Counted from the stretch's first letter, positions 7,356-18,085 are shown. The stretch: DNA of 41,436 nucleotides from Actinomycetota bacterium (GCA_009699465.1 WLOE01000004.1:1-41436), one strand, 5' to 3'. Notes: generated from the sequence alone by a model not told the origin. Made by a program: numbers and translations.

Positions 7356-7751
7356 ATGACCACCAATGGTGAATTTGCCGAACCGATCACTTCGGAAGAT
7401 CCGGTCGCACCTGCGCCACTCTGGCAACCCACACCGCAGGCTGGTGCTGCTCTACCGAGTGCTCCCGTGACAAAGACCTCAAGCGATGCAGTCGTCGCTT
7501 TTGTTCTCTCGCTGGTCTCGTGGGCCATCTGCCCGGTTATTTTTGCTGTCGTAGCCCTGATTTTTGCTGCAAAAGCCTCAAAAGCCATTGATGTCAGTAG
7601 TGGCCAGCTCACTGGTGGGGGACTCAATCTCGCCGCAAAGATTATTGCCTGGGTCAATATCGGCTTTTGGGCGGCGATTTTCATCGTGGCAGCCTTCGTG
7701 GGACTCGTGCTGGCGTTGGCCGGAGCAGGTTCTCAGCCCGCTCTTCCATGA
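7356..7751 (+). CDS. DUF4190-type small membrane protein
   Basis: The protein has 131 residues. About 40 Pro/Ala-rich cytosolic residues are followed by two transmembrane helices (about 45-68 and 100-125). Between them is the conserved-looking AKASKAIDVSSGQLTGGGLNL stretch, where the family has a small basic loop followed by a Ser-Gly and a Gly-rich turn into helix two. This matches the DUF4190 pattern common in Actinomycetota; its function is unknown. It stands alone between a divergent accessory operon and the str operon and is probably leaderless. Only a weak terminator-like element follows (7769-7790). Confidence 0.7.
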   Translation: MTTNGEFAEPITSEDPVAPAPLWQPTPQAGAALPSAPVTKTSSDAVVAFVLSLVSWAICPVIFAVVALIFAAKASKAIDVSSGQLTGGGLNLAAKIIAWVNIGFWAAIFIVAAFVGLVLALAGAGSQPALP

Positions 7752-7768
7752 GGGAAATTGCCCGAATT

Positions 7769-7784
7769 GGTCGGCTAGCGGACC
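7769..7784. repeat. 16-bp near-perfect palindrome upstream of the str promoter
   Basis: GGTCGGCTAGCGGACC is symmetric at 14 of 16 positions (7773 and 7780 do not pair) and ends five bases before the -35 hexamer at 7790. It could be an operator. With the CGTTTT that follows, it could also be a weak terminator for the small membrane-protein gene. Confidence 0.3.
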
Positions 7785-7789
7785 CCGTT

Positions 7790-7819
7790 TTGACTCTTGG
7801 CAGCATTGCCGGGTAATCT
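7790..7819 (+). promoter_or_regulatory. Promoter of the rpsL (str) operon
   Basis: TTGACT (7790-7795) and TAATCT (7814-7819) are separated by 18 bases, a good match to the housekeeping sigma consensus. Transcription would start near 7826, giving a leader of about 190 nt before rpsL. Confidence 0.55.
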
Positions 7820-7882
7820 TCCCCTTCGTGTCTGACCCCTCAGGCACATCCCGCTGTGCGAACTTCCCCCGAAGCACGCATC

Positions 7883-7970
7883 GACGCGAATCTCGCGTCT
7901 GGGATCCATTCACGAAGTTGGTGATTGTTGCTGCCGCAAGGCGGGCGACACACCCGACCGCGTGGGTCGG
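7883..7970 (+). promoter_or_regulatory. Structured leader of rpsL
   Basis: Two hairpins are visible in the untranslated leader. GACGCGA-ATC-TCGCGTC (7883-7899) has a 7-bp perfect stem. CCGACC (7954-7959) pairs with GGTCGG (7965-7970) around GCGTG. No uridine run follows either, so these look like leader structure (processing, attenuation or r-protein binding) rather than terminators. Confidence 0.45.
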
Positions 7971-8017
7971 AGACTGAGGGCAAGAAACAGCAAGGTCAAC
8001 AACGAGAAAGGCAACAC

Positions 8018-8392
8018 GTGCCAACGATCCAGCAGCTGGTCCGCAAGGGCCGGCAGGACAAGGTCTCCAAGACCAAGGCCCCTGCGCTTAAAGGCAGCCC
8101 ACAGCGTCGTGGCGTGTGTACCCGCGTGTACACCACCACCCCTAAGAAGCCGAACTCAGCGCTTCGCAAGGTGGCTCGTGTGCGTCTGACCTCTGGCATC
8201 GAAATCACTGCCTACATCCCAGGCGTGGGCCACAACCTGCAGGAGCACTCAATCGTGCTCGTTCGCGGTGGTCGTGTGCGCGATCTGCCTGGTGTTCGTT
8301 ACAAGGTCATCCGCGGCGCACTTGACACCCAGGGTGTCAAGAACCGCAAGCAGGCCCGTAGTAAGTACGGCGCGAAGAAGGAGAAGGCCTAA
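8018..8392 (+). CDS. rpsL: Ribosomal protein S12
   Basis: The protein has 124 residues, the usual length, from GTG at 8018 with AAAGG at 8007-8011; the longer frame starting at 7925 would only translate the leader. S12 lines the decoding centre of the small subunit. [11 protein letters not shown] at the start, [16 protein letters not shown] around Lys43 and [20 protein letters not shown] are diagnostic. Residue 88 is Arg (codon CGC), where most bacteria have Lys; Lys88Arg in Mycobacterium tuberculosis numbering is a known streptomycin-resistance substitution. Lys43 is unchanged. It is the first gene of the str operon, and its stop overlaps the rpsG start (TAATG). Confidence 0.98.
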   Translation: MPTIQQLVRKGRQDKVSKTKAPALKGSPQRRGVCTRVYTTTPKKPNSALRKVARVRLTSGIEITAYIPGVGHNLQEHSIVLVRGGRVRDLPGVRYKVIRGALDTQGVKNRKQARSKYGAKKEKA

Positions 8393-8862
8393 TGCCTCGT
8401 AAAGGTCCTGCCCCCAAGCGGCCGATCATCATTGATCCGGTCTACCAGGCACCCATCGTTACTCAGCTGATCAACAAGGTTCTCCTTGATGGCAAGCGTT
8501 CAACAGCTGAAAAGATCGTCTATGGCGCCCTCGAAGGTTGCGAAGCTAAGACCGGCACCGATCCTGTGCAGACGCTTAAGCGCGCACTGGACAACATTCG
8601 TCCAACCTTGGAAGTTCGCTCACGCCGTGTTGGTGGCGCGACCTACCAGGTTCCAGTTGAAGTGAAGGCTGGTCGTTCAACCACGCTCGCACTTCGTTGG
8701 TTGATTACGTACTCACGTCAGCGTCGGGAAAAGACCATGACCGAGCGCCTGATGAACGAACTGCTGGATGCTTCAAACGGTCTTGGCGCAAGCGTCAAGA
8801 AGCGCGAAGACACCCACAAGATGGCGGAGTCCAACAAGGCCTTCGCGCATTACCGCTGGTAA
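8392..8862 (+). CDS. rpsG: Ribosomal protein S7
   Basis: The protein has 156 residues, the common bacterial length (E. coli K-12 has a longer C-terminus). S7 nucleates assembly of the 30S head by binding the 3' major domain of 16S rRNA and contacts the E-site t[14 protein letters not shown] at the start, the [13 protein letters not shown] beta-hairpin and the C-terminal AFAHYRW are characteristic. The ATG shares its A with the rpsL stop, so translation is probably coupled. A 45-base gap then leads to fusA. Confidence 0.98.
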   Translation: MPRKGPAPKRPIIIDPVYQAPIVTQLINKVLLDGKRSTAEKIVYGALEGCEAKTGTDPVQTLKRALDNIRPTLEVRSRRVGGATYQVPVEVKAGRSTTLALRWLITYSRQRREKTMTERLMNELLDASNGLGASVKKREDTHKMAESNKAFAHYRW

Positions 8863-8907
8863 CCACTCAACTTTTCTTTCATCAGCCTCAAGTAACGGAG
8901 TTCACTC

Positions 8908-11007
8908 GTGTCAACGCAGACCAGTCTCGATCTGGCCAAGGTGCGCAACATCGGCATCATGGCTCACATCGACGCGGGCAAGACCACGACCACTGAGCGC
9001 ATCCTGTTCTACACCGGTGTTAACTACAAGATCGGTGAAGTCCACGACGGCGGCGCAACGATGGACTGGATGGAGCAGGAGCAAGAACGTGGCATCACGA
9101 TCACGTCAGCTGCTACCACCTGTGAGTGGAAAGACCACACCATCAACATCATTGACACTCCAGGTCACGTCGACTTCACAGTTGAAGTAGAGCGTTCACT
9201 GCGTGTGCTTGATGGTGCTGTCACTGTGTTCGATGGCGTTGCTGGTGTTGAGCCGCAGTCAGAAACTGTATGGCGTCAGGCGGATAAATACTCAGTTCCA
9301 CGTATCTGCTTCGTCAACAAGCTTGACCGCACTGGTGCGGACTTCTTCCGTTGTGTTGACATGATCGTTGAGCGCCTTGGTGCAACTCCACTTGTGCTTC
9401 AGATTCCTATCGGAGCTGAAGGCGACTTCCTGGGTGTAGTTGATCTCATCGCAATGAAGGCTCTCACTTGGCGTGGCGAAACCCAAAAGGGCGAAGACTA
9501 CGTAATCGAAGAGATTCCAGCAGAGCTTGCAGATCAGGCAGCTGAATACCGCGAAAAAATGCTCGAAACTCTTTCAGAGGCTGACGACGCAATCATGGAG
9601 AAGTTCCTTGAAGGCGAAGACTTGAGCGTTGAAGAAATTCAGGCAGCAATTCGCCGCGCAACTCTTGCGTACAAGTTGACCCCAATCCTCACCGGTTCTG
9701 CTTTCAAGAACAAGGGTGTTCAGCCAATGCTCGACGCAGTGGTTGCTTACCTTCCTTGCCCACTTGACGTGACTGCAGTTGAAGGTCACAAGATGGGTGA
9801 TGAAGAAGTCATCATCGAGCGCAAGCCAAGTGATGCAGAGCCATTCGCTGCACTCGCATTCAAAATCATGACCGACCCACACTTGGGCAAGCTCACCTAC
9901 GTGCGCGTCTACTCAGGCCGTTTGAACACTGGTACTGCAGTGCTCAACAGCGTGAAGGATCGCAAGGAGCGCATCGGCAAGATTTACCGAATGCATGCGA
10001 ACAAGCGTGAAGAAATTGATTCAGTGGGCGCTGGCGACATCGTTGCTGTGATGGGTCTTAAGGACACCACTACTGGCGAAACTTTGTGCGATATCAGCAA
10101 CCCAGTGGTTCTTGAGTCAATGACGTTCCCAGCTCCCGTCATTCACATTGCAATTGAGCCAAAGTCAAAGGGTGACCAAGACAAGCTCGGCATTGCAATT
10201 CAGCGTTTGTCTGATGAAGACCCAACGTTCCACGTGCGTTCAGATGAAGAAACCGGCCAGACCATCATCGGTGGCATGGGCGAACTTCACCTTGAAGTGC
10301 TCGTTGACCGCATGAAGCGCGAATTCAACGTTGAAGCCAACGTTGGAAAGCCTCAGGTTGCGTACCGCGAGACCATCACCAAGAAGGTCGAAAAGGTTGA
10401 CTACACCCACAAGAAGCAGTCTGGTGGTTCAGGTCAGTTCGGTCGCGTCATCATCGACCTTGAGCCAAACACCGACGAGGGTGGTGGCTACGCGTTCGTG
10501 AACAAGGTGACCGGTGGTCGCATTCCTCGCGAATACATTCCTTCAGTTGACGCTGGTTGCCAAGACTCACTTGAAAACGGTGTGCTTGCTGGTTATCCAA
10601 TGGTTGACGTCAAGGTCACGCTGCAAGACGGCGCGTACCACGATGTTGACTCGTCAGAACTCGCATTCAAAATCGCCGGCACCATGGCGTTCCGCGAAGC
10701 TGCCCGCATGGCTGGCGCAGTAATCCTGGAACCAATGATGGCTGTTGAAGTGACGACCCCAGAAGACTTCATGGGCGACGTCATCGGCGACCTCAACTCA
10801 CGACGCGGCCAGATTCAGGCCATGGAAGAGCGTTCCGGCGCTCGTGTTGTGAAAGCAGTTGTACCGCTGTCCGAAATGTTTGGTTACGTAGGCGATCTAC
10901 GCAGCCGCACACAAGGGCGTGCGTCGTACAGCATGCAATTTGACTCCTATGCACAGGTTCCTTCAAATGTGCAGGTGGAGATCATCGCTAAGGCTCGCGG
11001 CGAATAG
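8908..11007 (+). CDS. fusA: Elongation factor G
   Basis: This 699-residue translational GTPase drives translocation of tRNA and mRNA and, with RRF, ribosome recycling. The GTP-binding motifs are clear: AHIDAGKT (19-26), the switch [20 protein letters not shown] and NKLD. The later beta-barrel, the [10 protein letters not shown] domain and the C-terminal [19 protein letters not shown] segment are all present. The GTG at 8908 follows ACGGAG. It is chosen because [17 protein letters not shown] fits the family N-terminus. It lies between rpsG and tuf and probably also contributes to read-through transcription of tuf. Confidence 0.98.
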   Translation: MSTQTSLDLAKVRNIGIMAHIDAGKTTTTERILFYTGVNYKIGEVHDGGATMDWMEQEQERGITITSAATTCEWKDHTINIIDTPGHVDFTVEVERSLRVLDGAVTVFDGVAGVEPQSETVWRQADKYSVPRICFVNKLDRTGADFFRCVDMIVERLGATPLVLQIPIGAEGDFLGVVDLIAMKALTWRGETQKGEDYVIEEIPAELADQAAEYREKMLETLSEADDAIMEKFLEGEDLSVEEIQAAIRRATLAYKLTPILTGSAFKNKGVQPMLDAVVAYLPCPLDVTAVEGHKMGDEEVIIERKPSDAEPFAALAFKIMTDPHLGKLTYVRVYSGRLNTGTAVLNSVKDRKERIGKIYRMHANKREEIDSVGAGDIVAVMGLKDTTTGETLCDISNPVVLESMTFPAPVIHIAIEPKSKGDQDKLGIAIQRLSDEDPTFHVRSDEETGQTIIGGMGELHLEVLVDRMKREFNVEANVGKPQVAYRETITKKVEKVDYTHKKQSGGSGQFGRVIIDLEPNTDEGGGYAFVNKVTGGRIPREYIPSVDAGCQDSLENGVLAGYPMVDVKVTLQDGAYHDVDSSELAFKIAGTMAFREAARMAGAVILEPMMAVEVTTPEDFMGDVIGDLNSRRGQIQAMEERSGARVVKAVVPLSEMFGYVGDLRSRTQGRASYSMQFDSYAQVPSNVQVEIIAKARGE

Positions 11008-11059
11008 TCGCGGATCAAAAAGAATACAAATATCCAAAGAAACCAAACCCGATCCGCGA
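11008..11059 (+). repeat. Inverted repeat with A-rich loop between fusA and tuf
   Basis: TCGCGGATC (11008-11016), starting on the base after the fusA stop, is a perfect inverted copy of GATCCGCGA (11051-11059). The 34-base loop is almost free of G and rich in A, so it should stay single-stranded. No T run follows, and the tuf ribosome site AAGGGAG lies about 25 bases further on. It is a candidate mRNA processing or stability element. Confidence 0.5.
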
Positions 11060-11095
11060 TAACGCCGGACGGCTACACAACAAGGGAGAACTCAA

Positions 11096-12292
<1,197 letters not shown>

Positions 12293-12300
12293 TAGCTGAT

Positions 12301-12328
12301 TGTTGGGGGCGGGCAACCGCCCCCAACA
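12301..12328 (+). terminator. GC-rich hairpin after tuf
   Basis: TGTTGGGGGCGG (12301-12312), a GCAA loop and CCGCCCCCAACA (12317-12328) give a perfect 12-bp stem. No uridine tract follows. Such U-poor hairpins are proposed terminators in Actinomycetota; here it may only attenuate or mark the tuf 3' end, since rpsJ follows 72 bases later with no clear new promoter. Confidence 0.6.
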
Positions 12329-12400
12329 TCAACTCGCAAGACCAGCACTACCTCGCAACATCACAGCATTGGCACACGAGAAGTAAGGACACCAGCCACC

Positions 12401-12709
12401 ATGGCGGGACAAAAGATCCGAATCCGGCTTAAGGCCTATGACCACGAGGTCATCGATTCATCGGCGCGCAAAATTGTCGAGACGGTGATCCGTACTGGTG
12501 CATCGGTTGCTGGCCCAGTGCCATTGCCAACTGAGAAGAACGTGTACTGCGTGATTCGCTCACCTCATAAGTACAAGGACAGCCGTGAGCACTTCGAGAT
12601 GCGCACGCACAAGCGCCTCATTGACATTCTTGACCCCACGCCAAAGACCGTTGATTCGCTAATGCGTCTCGACCTTCCGGCTGGTGTCGACATCGAGATC
12701 AAGCTGTAG
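12401..12709 (+). CDS. rpsJ: Ribosomal protein S10 (NusE)
   Basis: The protein has 102 residues. S10 is a 30S head protein and, as NusE, a partner of NusB and NusG in antitermination. [31 protein letters not shown] and [19 protein letters not shown] are the family hallmarks. The ATG at 12401 follows AGTAAGGA. It opens the S10 block, 14 bases before rplC, behind the strong post-tuf hairpin. Confidence 0.98.
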   Translation: MAGQKIRIRLKAYDHEVIDSSARKIVETVIRTGASVAGPVPLPTEKNVYCVIRSPHKYKDSREHFEMRTHKRLIDILDPTPKTVDSLMRLDLPAGVDIEIKL

Positions 12710-12723
12710 GGACGACGAAAAAA

Positions 12724-13368
12724 ATGGGCACCAACGTTAAGGGTGTACTGGGCACCAAGCTCGGCATGACACAGGTCTGGGATGAGAACAACAAAGTTGT
12801 TCCTGTCACCGTTGTGCAAGCCGGTCCTTGTGTTGTCACGCAGGTACGCACTCCAGAGAACGACGGTTACTCAGCCGTCCAAATCGCCTTCGGCGCGATC
12901 GATCCACGCAAAGTCAACAAGCCTGCTGCAGGTCACTTCGAAAAGGCTGGCGTGACACCTCGCCGCCACCTCGTTGAGATCCGCACTGCAGACGCTTCGG
13001 AATACACGTTGGGCCAAGAGCTCACCGCGGAAACCTTTGAAGATGGCCAGCGCATCGACGTCGTAGCAACGACCAAGGGCAAGGGTTTTGCCGGCGGTAT
13101 GAAGCGCCATGGTTTCCATGGTCTTCGCGCATCGCACGGTGTAACCCGTAAGCACCGTTCACCAGGTTCCATCGGTGGCTGTTCAACACCAGGTCGCGTG
13201 TTCAAGGGCATGAAGATGGCTGGCCGTATGGGCGGCGATCGTCAGACCACGTTGAACCTCATTGTTCAAAAGGTTGACGCTACAAATGGCCTGCTCCTGA
13301 TCAAGGGTGCAGTTCCAGGACCTAAGGGCGCACTCGTATTCGTCCGTACCGCAGTGAAGGAGGCGTAA
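12724..13368 (+). CDS. rplC: Ribosomal protein L3
   Basis: The protein has 214 residues. L3 binds 23S rRNA early in assembly and its central extension reaches the peptidyl-transferase centre. [15 protein letters not shown] begins the beta-barrel, and the extension carries [19 protein letters not shown] and [12 protein letters not shown]. The ATG at 12724 lies 14 bases after rpsJ. The preceding stretch is A-rich with a weak GGGACGA ribosome site. Confidence 0.98.
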   Translation: MGTNVKGVLGTKLGMTQVWDENNKVVPVTVVQAGPCVVTQVRTPENDGYSAVQIAFGAIDPRKVNKPAAGHFEKAGVTPRRHLVEIRTADASEYTLGQELTAETFEDGQRIDVVATTKGKGFAGGMKRHGFHGLRASHGVTRKHRSPGSIGGCSTPGRVFKGMKMAGRMGGDRQTTLNLIVQKVDATNGLLLIKGAVPGPKGALVFVRTAVKEA

Positions 13369-13370
13369 CG

Positions 13371-14045
13371 ATGACTTCTGTTGACGTTCGCACCCCAGCT
13401 GGCAAAGCTGCCGGCAAGGCCGATCTTCCTGCTGAGATCTTCGACGTGCAGGTCAACGTTCCGTTGATCCACCAGGTTGTTGTTGCGCAGCTTGCTGCAG
13501 CACGCCAAGGCACACACGACACCAAGCGTCGTGGCGAAGTTCGCGGTGGTGGCCGTAAGCCTTACAAGCAAAAGGGCACCGGCCGTGCACGCCAGGGTTC
13601 GATTCGCGCACCTCATTACGCAGGTGGCGGTGTTGCACATGGGCCACACCCACGCGATTACTCACAGCGCACACCGAAGAAGATGAAGGCTGCAGCTCTT
13701 CGCGGCGCATTGTCTGATCGTGCTCGCGACAGCAAGGTGCATGTGGTCTCTGAACTCGTGACTGGCGCAACGCCGTCCACGAAACAGGCCATTGCATTGT
13801 TCAAGGCCCTTGGCATTGACGGTCGCGTCCTTGTTGCGATCACTCGCACTGACGACATCTCAGCATTGAGCTTGCGCAACGTTCCAACGGTGCACGTGCT
13901 CTACATCGATCAGCTCAACACCTACGACGTGTTGGTCAACGATCATGTGCTCTTCACCGAAGATGCACTCGAAGCTTTCATCGCTGGAAGCCCAGCCGGT
14001 AAGAGCGCGAAAGCTGTTGCAACTGAGGGTGAGGTTTCAGCATGA
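13371..14045 (+). CDS. rplD: Ribosomal protein L4
   Basis: The protein has 224 residues. L4 lines the exit tunnel through a long basic loop, here [20 protein letters not shown] followed by [20 protein letters not shown], the region that contacts macrolides and the nascent chain. The conserved [20 protein letters not shown] precedes it. In gamma-proteobacteria L4 represses its own operon through the S10 leader; no such leader is evident here. The C-terminus has a short Ala/Ser-rich tail. It overlaps rplW by four bases. Confidence 0.97.
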   Translation: MTSVDVRTPAGKAAGKADLPAEIFDVQVNVPLIHQVVVAQLAAARQGTHDTKRRGEVRGGGRKPYKQKGTGRARQGSIRAPHYAGGGVAHGPHPRDYSQRTPKKMKAAALRGALSDRARDSKVHVVSELVTGATPSTKQAIALFKALGIDGRVLVAITRTDDISALSLRNVPTVHVLYIDQLNTYDVLVNDHVLFTEDALEAFIAGSPAGKSAKAVATEGEVSA

Positions 14046-14341
14046 AAATCGCAGATCCACGCGACATTCTGATTGCACCAGTGGTGTCAGAGAAGAGCTA
14101 CGCACTTCTTGACGAGAACAAGTACACGTTCATCGTGTCAACGACTGCTAACAAGACGCAGATCAAGATTGCAGTCGAAGAAGTTTTCGGTGTGAAGGTT
14201 CTTGCCGTCAACACCATGAACCGTGAAGGCAAGCGCCTTCGCACGAAGACTGGTTTTGGAAAGCGTGCCGATACCAAGCGCGCAATCGTCTCAGTAGCCG
14301 CCGGCGACCGCATCGACATCTTCGGAGGCCCGGTCTCCTGA
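14042..14341 (+). CDS. rplW: Ribosomal protein L23
   Basis: The protein has 99 residues. L23 sits at the tunnel exit and is the docking point for trigger factor and signal recognition particle. [24 protein letters not shown] in outline, [18 protein letters not shown] and the loop [17 protein letters not shown] match the family. ATGA overlap with rplD indicates translational coupling. The gap to rplB is 28 bases. Confidence 0.97.
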   Translation: MKIADPRDILIAPVVSEKSYALLDENKYTFIVSTTANKTQIKIAVEEVFGVKVLAVNTMNREGKRLRTKTGFGKRADTKRAIVSVAAGDRIDIFGGPVS

Positions 14342-14369
14342 CCGGCCATCGATCACCAGAGGAACAGAC

Positions 14370-15206
14370 ATGGGAATCCGTAAGTACAAGCCGACTACGC
14401 CGGGCCTTCGCGGCTCGTCAGTAGCCGACTTCGTCGAGATCACGCGCTCCACACCGGAGAAGTCACTCGTTCGTCCATTGCCAAAAAAGGGTGGACGTAA
14501 CAACAGTGGTCGCATCACGACTCGTCACCAAGGTGGCGGTCACAAGCGTGCGTACCGCATTATCGACTTCAAGCGTTCAGACAAAGATGGTGTGCCAGCC
14601 AAGGTTGCGCACATTGAATACGATCCAAACCGCACCGCACGTATTGCATTGCTGCACTACGCGGACGGCGAGAAGCGTTACATCATTGCGCCGAACAAAC
14701 TCAAGCAAGGCGACCTCATTGAGACTGGCCCAGGTGCCGACATCAAGCCAGGTAACAGCCTGCCAATGCGCAATATCCCCGTCGGTACGGTGATCCACGC
14801 TGTGGAACTCAAGCCAGGCGGCGGAGCAAAGATTGCTCGCTCAGCTGGTACCAGCATTCAGTTGGTAGCAAAGGACGGCCCATTCGCGCAGTTGCGTATG
14901 CCATCCGGTGAAATCCGCAACGTTGATCTGCGCTGCCGCGCAACCATCGGCGAAGTTGGTAACGCTGAGCAGTCAAACATCAACTGGGGCAAGGCTGGCC
15001 GTATGCGTTGGAAGGGCAAGCGCCCAACCGTTCGTGGTGTGGCAATGAACCCGGTCGACCATCCACATGGTGGTGGTGAAGGTAAGACTTCCGGTGGACG
15101 TCACCCAGTGAATCCAAACGGTAAGCCAGAAGGCCGTACGCGTAAGCGCAATAAGGCCAGCGATCAGTTCATCGTCCGACGCCGCAAGACCGGCAAGAAG
15201 CGCTAA
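14370..15206 (+). CDS. rplB: Ribosomal protein L2
   Basis: The protein has 278 residues, close to the usual 273-280. L2 is the largest 50S protein and is needed for subunit joining and peptidyl transfer. [19 protein letters not shown], the SH3-like and OB-like RNA-binding domains, and the highly conserved [13 protein letters not shown] near residue 230 with its catalytic-centre histidine are present. The basic tail ends RRRKTGKKR. The ATG at 14370 follows AGAGGAAC. rpsS begins nine bases after the stop codon's first base region. Confidence 0.98.
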   Translation: MGIRKYKPTTPGLRGSSVADFVEITRSTPEKSLVRPLPKKGGRNNSGRITTRHQGGGHKRAYRIIDFKRSDKDGVPAKVAHIEYDPNRTARIALLHYADGEKRYIIAPNKLKQGDLIETGPGADIKPGNSLPMRNIPVGTVIHAVELKPGGGAKIARSAGTSIQLVAKDGPFAQLRMPSGEIRNVDLRCRATIGEVGNAEQSNINWGKAGRMRWKGKRPTVRGVAMNPVDHPHGGGEGKTSGGRHPVNPNGKPEGRTRKRNKASDQFIVRRRKTGKKR

Positions 15207-15214
15207 GGGAAGAC

Positions 15215-15496
15215 ATGCCACGTAGCCTCAAGAAAGGCCCGTTTGTCGACGGCCATCTACTCAAGAAGGTCGACGCACAAAATGAGTCTGGATCAAAGAA
15301 CGTGATCAAGACCTGGTCACGCCGCTCAATGATCGTTCCTGCAATGTTGGGTCACACCCTGGCAGTGCATGACGGCCGTAAGCATGTGCCAGTTTTCGTC
15401 AGCGAAAACATGGTCGGCCACAAGCTTGGTGAGTTCGCTCCTACACGTACCTTCAAGGGTCACGTCAAGGACGACCGCAAGGCTAAGCGTCGCTAA
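15215..15496 (+). CDS. rpsS: Ribosomal protein S19
   Basis: The protein has 93 residues. S19 forms a complex with S13 in the 30S head and contributes to bridges with the large subunit. [18 protein letters not shown] at the start and [20 protein letters not shown] near the end are signature segments. The ATG at 15215 follows GGGAAG. A 61-base gap to rplV contains no convincing promoter or terminator. Confidence 0.98.
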   Translation: MPRSLKKGPFVDGHLLKKVDAQNESGSKNVIKTWSRRSMIVPAMLGHTLAVHDGRKHVPVFVSENMVGHKLGEFAPTRTFKGHVKDDRKAKRR

Positions 15497-15557
15497 GCGC
15501 GAACGCTCACTCAACATCATTAATTACTGAATTACACGACGAAGCAAGGGGAAAGCG

Positions 15558-15899
15558 ATGGAAGCCAGGGCCCAGGCGCGGTACGTCCGCGTCACGCCCA
15601 TGAAGGCGCGCCGCGTGATTGACCTCATTCGAGGCATGAACGCAAGCGACGCCCAGGCGGTGTTGGCATTTGCACCACAGGCAGCAAGTGAGCCAATCGG
15701 CAAGGTTCTTGCCAGTGCAATTGCGAACGCAACAAACAACCATGCGATGGACGCCCGTTCGCTCGTCGTGAGCGCGGCATACGTGGACGAAGGTCCAACG
15801 ATGAAGCGAATCCGTCCACGTGCACAGGGTCGGGCATACCGCATCCGCAAGCGCAGCAGCCACATCACCGTGGTTGTTTCAGACCAGAAGGAAGGGTGA
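15558..15899 (+). CDS. rplV: Ribosomal protein L22
   Basis: The protein has 113 residues. L22 spans the 50S, and its beta-hairpin (here [20 protein letters not shown]) forms part of the tunnel wall next to L4. [20 protein letters not shown] at the start is typical. The ATG at 15558 follows AAGGGGAAA. rpsC follows after seven bases. Length and motifs are ordinary. Confidence 0.97.
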   Translation: MEARAQARYVRVTPMKARRVIDLIRGMNASDAQAVLAFAPQAASEPIGKVLASAIANATNNHAMDARSLVVSAAYVDEGPTMKRIRPRAQGRAYRIRKRSSHITVVVSDQKEG

Positions 15900-15906
15900 T
15901 TAGGCC

Positions 15907-16725
15907 ATGGGTCAAAAAGTAAATCCACATGGTTTCCGCCTCGGAATCACCACGGACTTCAAGTCTCGCTGGTTTGCTGATTCGCAGAAGCCAGGACAGC
16001 GCTACCGCGACTACGTCCAAGAAGACGTCAAGATCCGCAAGGTCTTGTCTGAAGGCATGGAACGTGCTGGCATTGCCAAGGTTGAAATCGAGCGCACCCG
16101 TGATCGCGTCCGCATTGACATTCACACTGCCCGTCCAGGCATCGTGATTGGTCGCCGTGGCGCAGAAGCTGATCGCATTCGTGGCGATTTGGAAAAGCTC
16201 ACTGGCAAGCAGGTTCAGCTGAACATCCTCGAGGTTAAGAACCCAGAGCTTGATTCACAGTTGGTGGCGCAAGGCATCGCTGAGCAGTTGAACTCACGCG
16301 TGTCATTCCGACGCGCAATGCGTAAGGGCATGCAGAGCACCATGAAGAGTGGCGCTAAGGGCATTCGTGTTCAGGTGTCTGGTCGTCTTGGCGGTGCTGA
16401 AATGTCACGTACCGAGTTCTACCGTGAAGGTCGCGTGCCATTGCACACCCTTCGCGCAGACATCGACTACGGCTTCTACGAAGCACGCACTACTTTCGGT
16501 CGCATTGGTGTGAAGGTCTGGATCTACAAGGGCGATGCACTTGCTACCCGCTCAGAGCGTGAAGCAGCAGCAGCTGCTGCGCGCTTGGGCAAGGGCCCAA
16601 CTGCTGCAGGTCGACCACGTCGTCCACGAGCAGAAGATGCAGGCGCCGTTGAAGCTGTTGCTGTTGAAGCAACCGAAGCTGCACCAGTTGCAGTCGAGGC
16701 TGCTGCAGTCGGAACGGAAGGCTAA
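15907..16725 (+). CDS. rpsC: Ribosomal protein S3
   Basis: The protein has 272 residues against 233 in E. coli. S3 helps form the mRNA entry site and its helicase activity. [20 protein letters not shown] opens the N-terminal region, a KH domain with [16 protein letters not shown] lies near residue 80, and the C-terminal S3 domain includes [20 protein letters not shown]. About 45 extra residues at the end form an Ala/Val/Glu-rich low-complexity tail, a pattern common in actinobacterial S3. It is followed two bases later by rplP. Confidence 0.97.
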   Translation: MGQKVNPHGFRLGITTDFKSRWFADSQKPGQRYRDYVQEDVKIRKVLSEGMERAGIAKVEIERTRDRVRIDIHTARPGIVIGRRGAEADRIRGDLEKLTGKQVQLNILEVKNPELDSQLVAQGIAEQLNSRVSFRRAMRKGMQSTMKSGAKGIRVQVSGRLGGAEMSRTEFYREGRVPLHTLRADIDYGFYEARTTFGRIGVKVWIYKGDALATRSEREAAAAAARLGKGPTAAGRPRRPRAEDAGAVEAVAVEATEAAPVAVEAAAVGTEG

Positions 16726-16727
16726 TC

Positions 16728-17150
16728 ATGTTGATTCCACGTCGCGTGAAGCACCGTAAGCAGCATCACCCAAGCCGCACTGGTGTGGCAAAGGGTGGCA
16801 CCGAGGTGACCTTCGGTACCTACGGTCTCCAAGCTCTTGAGCATGGTTACATCACGAACCGTCAGATTGAATCGGCTCGTATTGCTATCACTCGTCACAT
16901 TCGTCGTGGTGGCAAGGTCTGGATCAACATTTACCCAGACCGTCCATTGACTAAGAAGCCAGCAGAAACTCGCATGGGTTCCGGTAAGGGTTCACCTGAA
17001 TGGTGGGTCGCCAACGTGAAGCCAGGCCGGGTCATGTTTGAGCTCGACTACCCAGATGCGAAGATTGCGCATGAAGCACTCACCCGTGCCATGCACAAGC
17101 TTCCAATGAAGTGCCGAATCGTTCGGCGCGACGAAGCAGGTGAGAACTAA
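16728..17150 (+). CDS. rplP: Ribosomal protein L16
   Basis: The protein has 140 residues. L16 is essential for the 50S A-site region and contacts t[22 protein letters not shown], a [16 protein letters not shown] stretch, [29 protein letters not shown] in outline and [14 protein letters not shown] match the family; the Arg of the RMGSGKG loop, a hydroxylation target in some bacteria, is present. Its stop shares bases with the rpmC start (TAATG). Confidence 0.97.
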   Translation: MLIPRRVKHRKQHHPSRTGVAKGGTEVTFGTYGLQALEHGYITNRQIESARIAITRHIRRGGKVWINIYPDRPLTKKPAETRMGSGKGSPEWWVANVKPGRVMFELDYPDAKIAHEALTRAMHKLPMKCRIVRRDEAGEN

Positions 17151-17380
17151 TGGCAGCAGGTACACAGGCCGGCGAGTTGCGTAATCTTGATGACGCAGAA
17201 CTCACCGCAAAGCTTCGTGAAGCAAAGGAAGAACTGTTCAACCTTCGCTTCCAAGGTGCAACCGGACAACTTGAGAACCACGGTCGACTTCGCGCAGTGC
17301 GCAAAGACATCGCACGGATCTACACGATCTTGCGTGAGCGTGAACTAGGCATCACCCCAGTTCAGGGTGGAGCAGCATGA
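17150..17380 (+). CDS. rpmC: Ribosomal protein L29
   Basis: The protein has 76 residues. L29 is a two-helix protein beside L23 at the tunnel exit. [20 protein letters not shown] and the conserved [20 protein letters not shown] are diagnostic. A short C-terminal extension (about ten residues) goes beyond the E. coli protein. It overlaps rplP by one base and rpsQ by four. Confidence 0.96.
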   Translation: MAAGTQAGELRNLDDAELTAKLREAKEELFNLRFQGATGQLENHGRLRAVRKDIARIYTILRERELGITPVQGGAA

Positions 17381-17661
17381 GTGCGAAAGAGGCAAGTGTG
17401 AGTGACGTCAAGCGCGGATACCGCAAGACCCGTGAGGGTCTTGTCGTCAGCGACAAGATGGACAAGACAGTGGTTGTTGCGGTTGAAGATCGTTTCAAGC
17501 ACCCGCTTTACGGCAAGGTCGTGCGACGCACGAGCAAGCTCAAAGCACATGACGAGGCAAACGCCGCCGGTATCGGTGACCGCGTGCTTCTGATGGAGAC
17601 CCGCCCGTTGTCAGCGACAAAGCGCTGGCGCGTTGTGGAAATCCTCGAAAAGGCCAAGTAA
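17377..17661 (+). CDS. rpsQ: Ribosomal protein S17
   Basis: The protein has 94 residues. S17 is an OB-fold primary binder of 16S rRNA helices 7 and 11. After a 15-residue extension come [38 protein letters not shown] and [16 protein letters not shown]. The ATG at 17377 overlaps rpmC by four bases; GTG at 17398 is a later possible start. A 53-base gap follows before rplN. Confidence 0.96.
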   Translation: MSAKEASVSDVKRGYRKTREGLVVSDKMDKTVVVAVEDRFKHPLYGKVVRRTSKLKAHDEANAAGIGDRVLLMETRPLSATKRWRVVEILEKAK

Positions 17662-17714
17662 GTCAGTTCCGCCAGGCTCGGTAATGAGAACCGGCAGACG
17701 ATCAGGAGAATGAA

Positions 17715-18083
17715 GTGATTCAGCAAGAGTCGCGACTACGTGTCGCCGACAACACGGGTGCCAAGGAGCTCTTGTGCATTCGTGTACTCGGTGGCTCAGG
17801 GCGCCGATACGCCGGCATTGGTGACATCATCGTCGCCACTGTTAAAGACGCCATTCCAGGTGGAGGCGTAAAGAAAGGTGACGTTGTTAAGGCTGTCATC
17901 GTTCGCACGAAGAAAGAACGCCGCCGTCCGGATGGTTCATACATCCGTTTCGACGAGAACGCTGCTGTCATCCTCAAGGCTGACGGAGAGCCTCGCGGCA
18001 CTCGCATCTTCGGACCTGTTGGTCGCGAACTGCGCGACAAGAAGTACATGAAGATCATTTCGTTGGCTCCGGAGGTGCTGTAA
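17715..18083 (+). CDS. rplN: Ribosomal protein L14
   Basis: The protein has 122 residues with a GTG start at 17715 behind CAGGAGAA. L14 forms intersubunit bridges with 16S rRNA and is the site where RsfS blocks joining. [42 protein letters not shown], and the C-terminal EVL are family features. rplX begins two bases after the stop, so the L14-L24-L5 genes form a compact run. Confidence 0.97.
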   Translation: MIQQESRLRVADNTGAKELLCIRVLGGSGRRYAGIGDIIVATVKDAIPGGGVKKGDVVKAVIVRTKKERRRPDGSYIRFDENAAVILKADGEPRGTRIFGPVGRELRDKKYMKIISLAPEVL

Positions 18084-18085
18084 CC

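Noticed and set aside
10940-10968. Promoter for tuf inside the fusA end (TTGACT-N17-TCAAAT)
   Set aside because: The -10 is poor and the bases are explained by conserved EF-G codons; an internal tuf promoter stays possible but unsupported.
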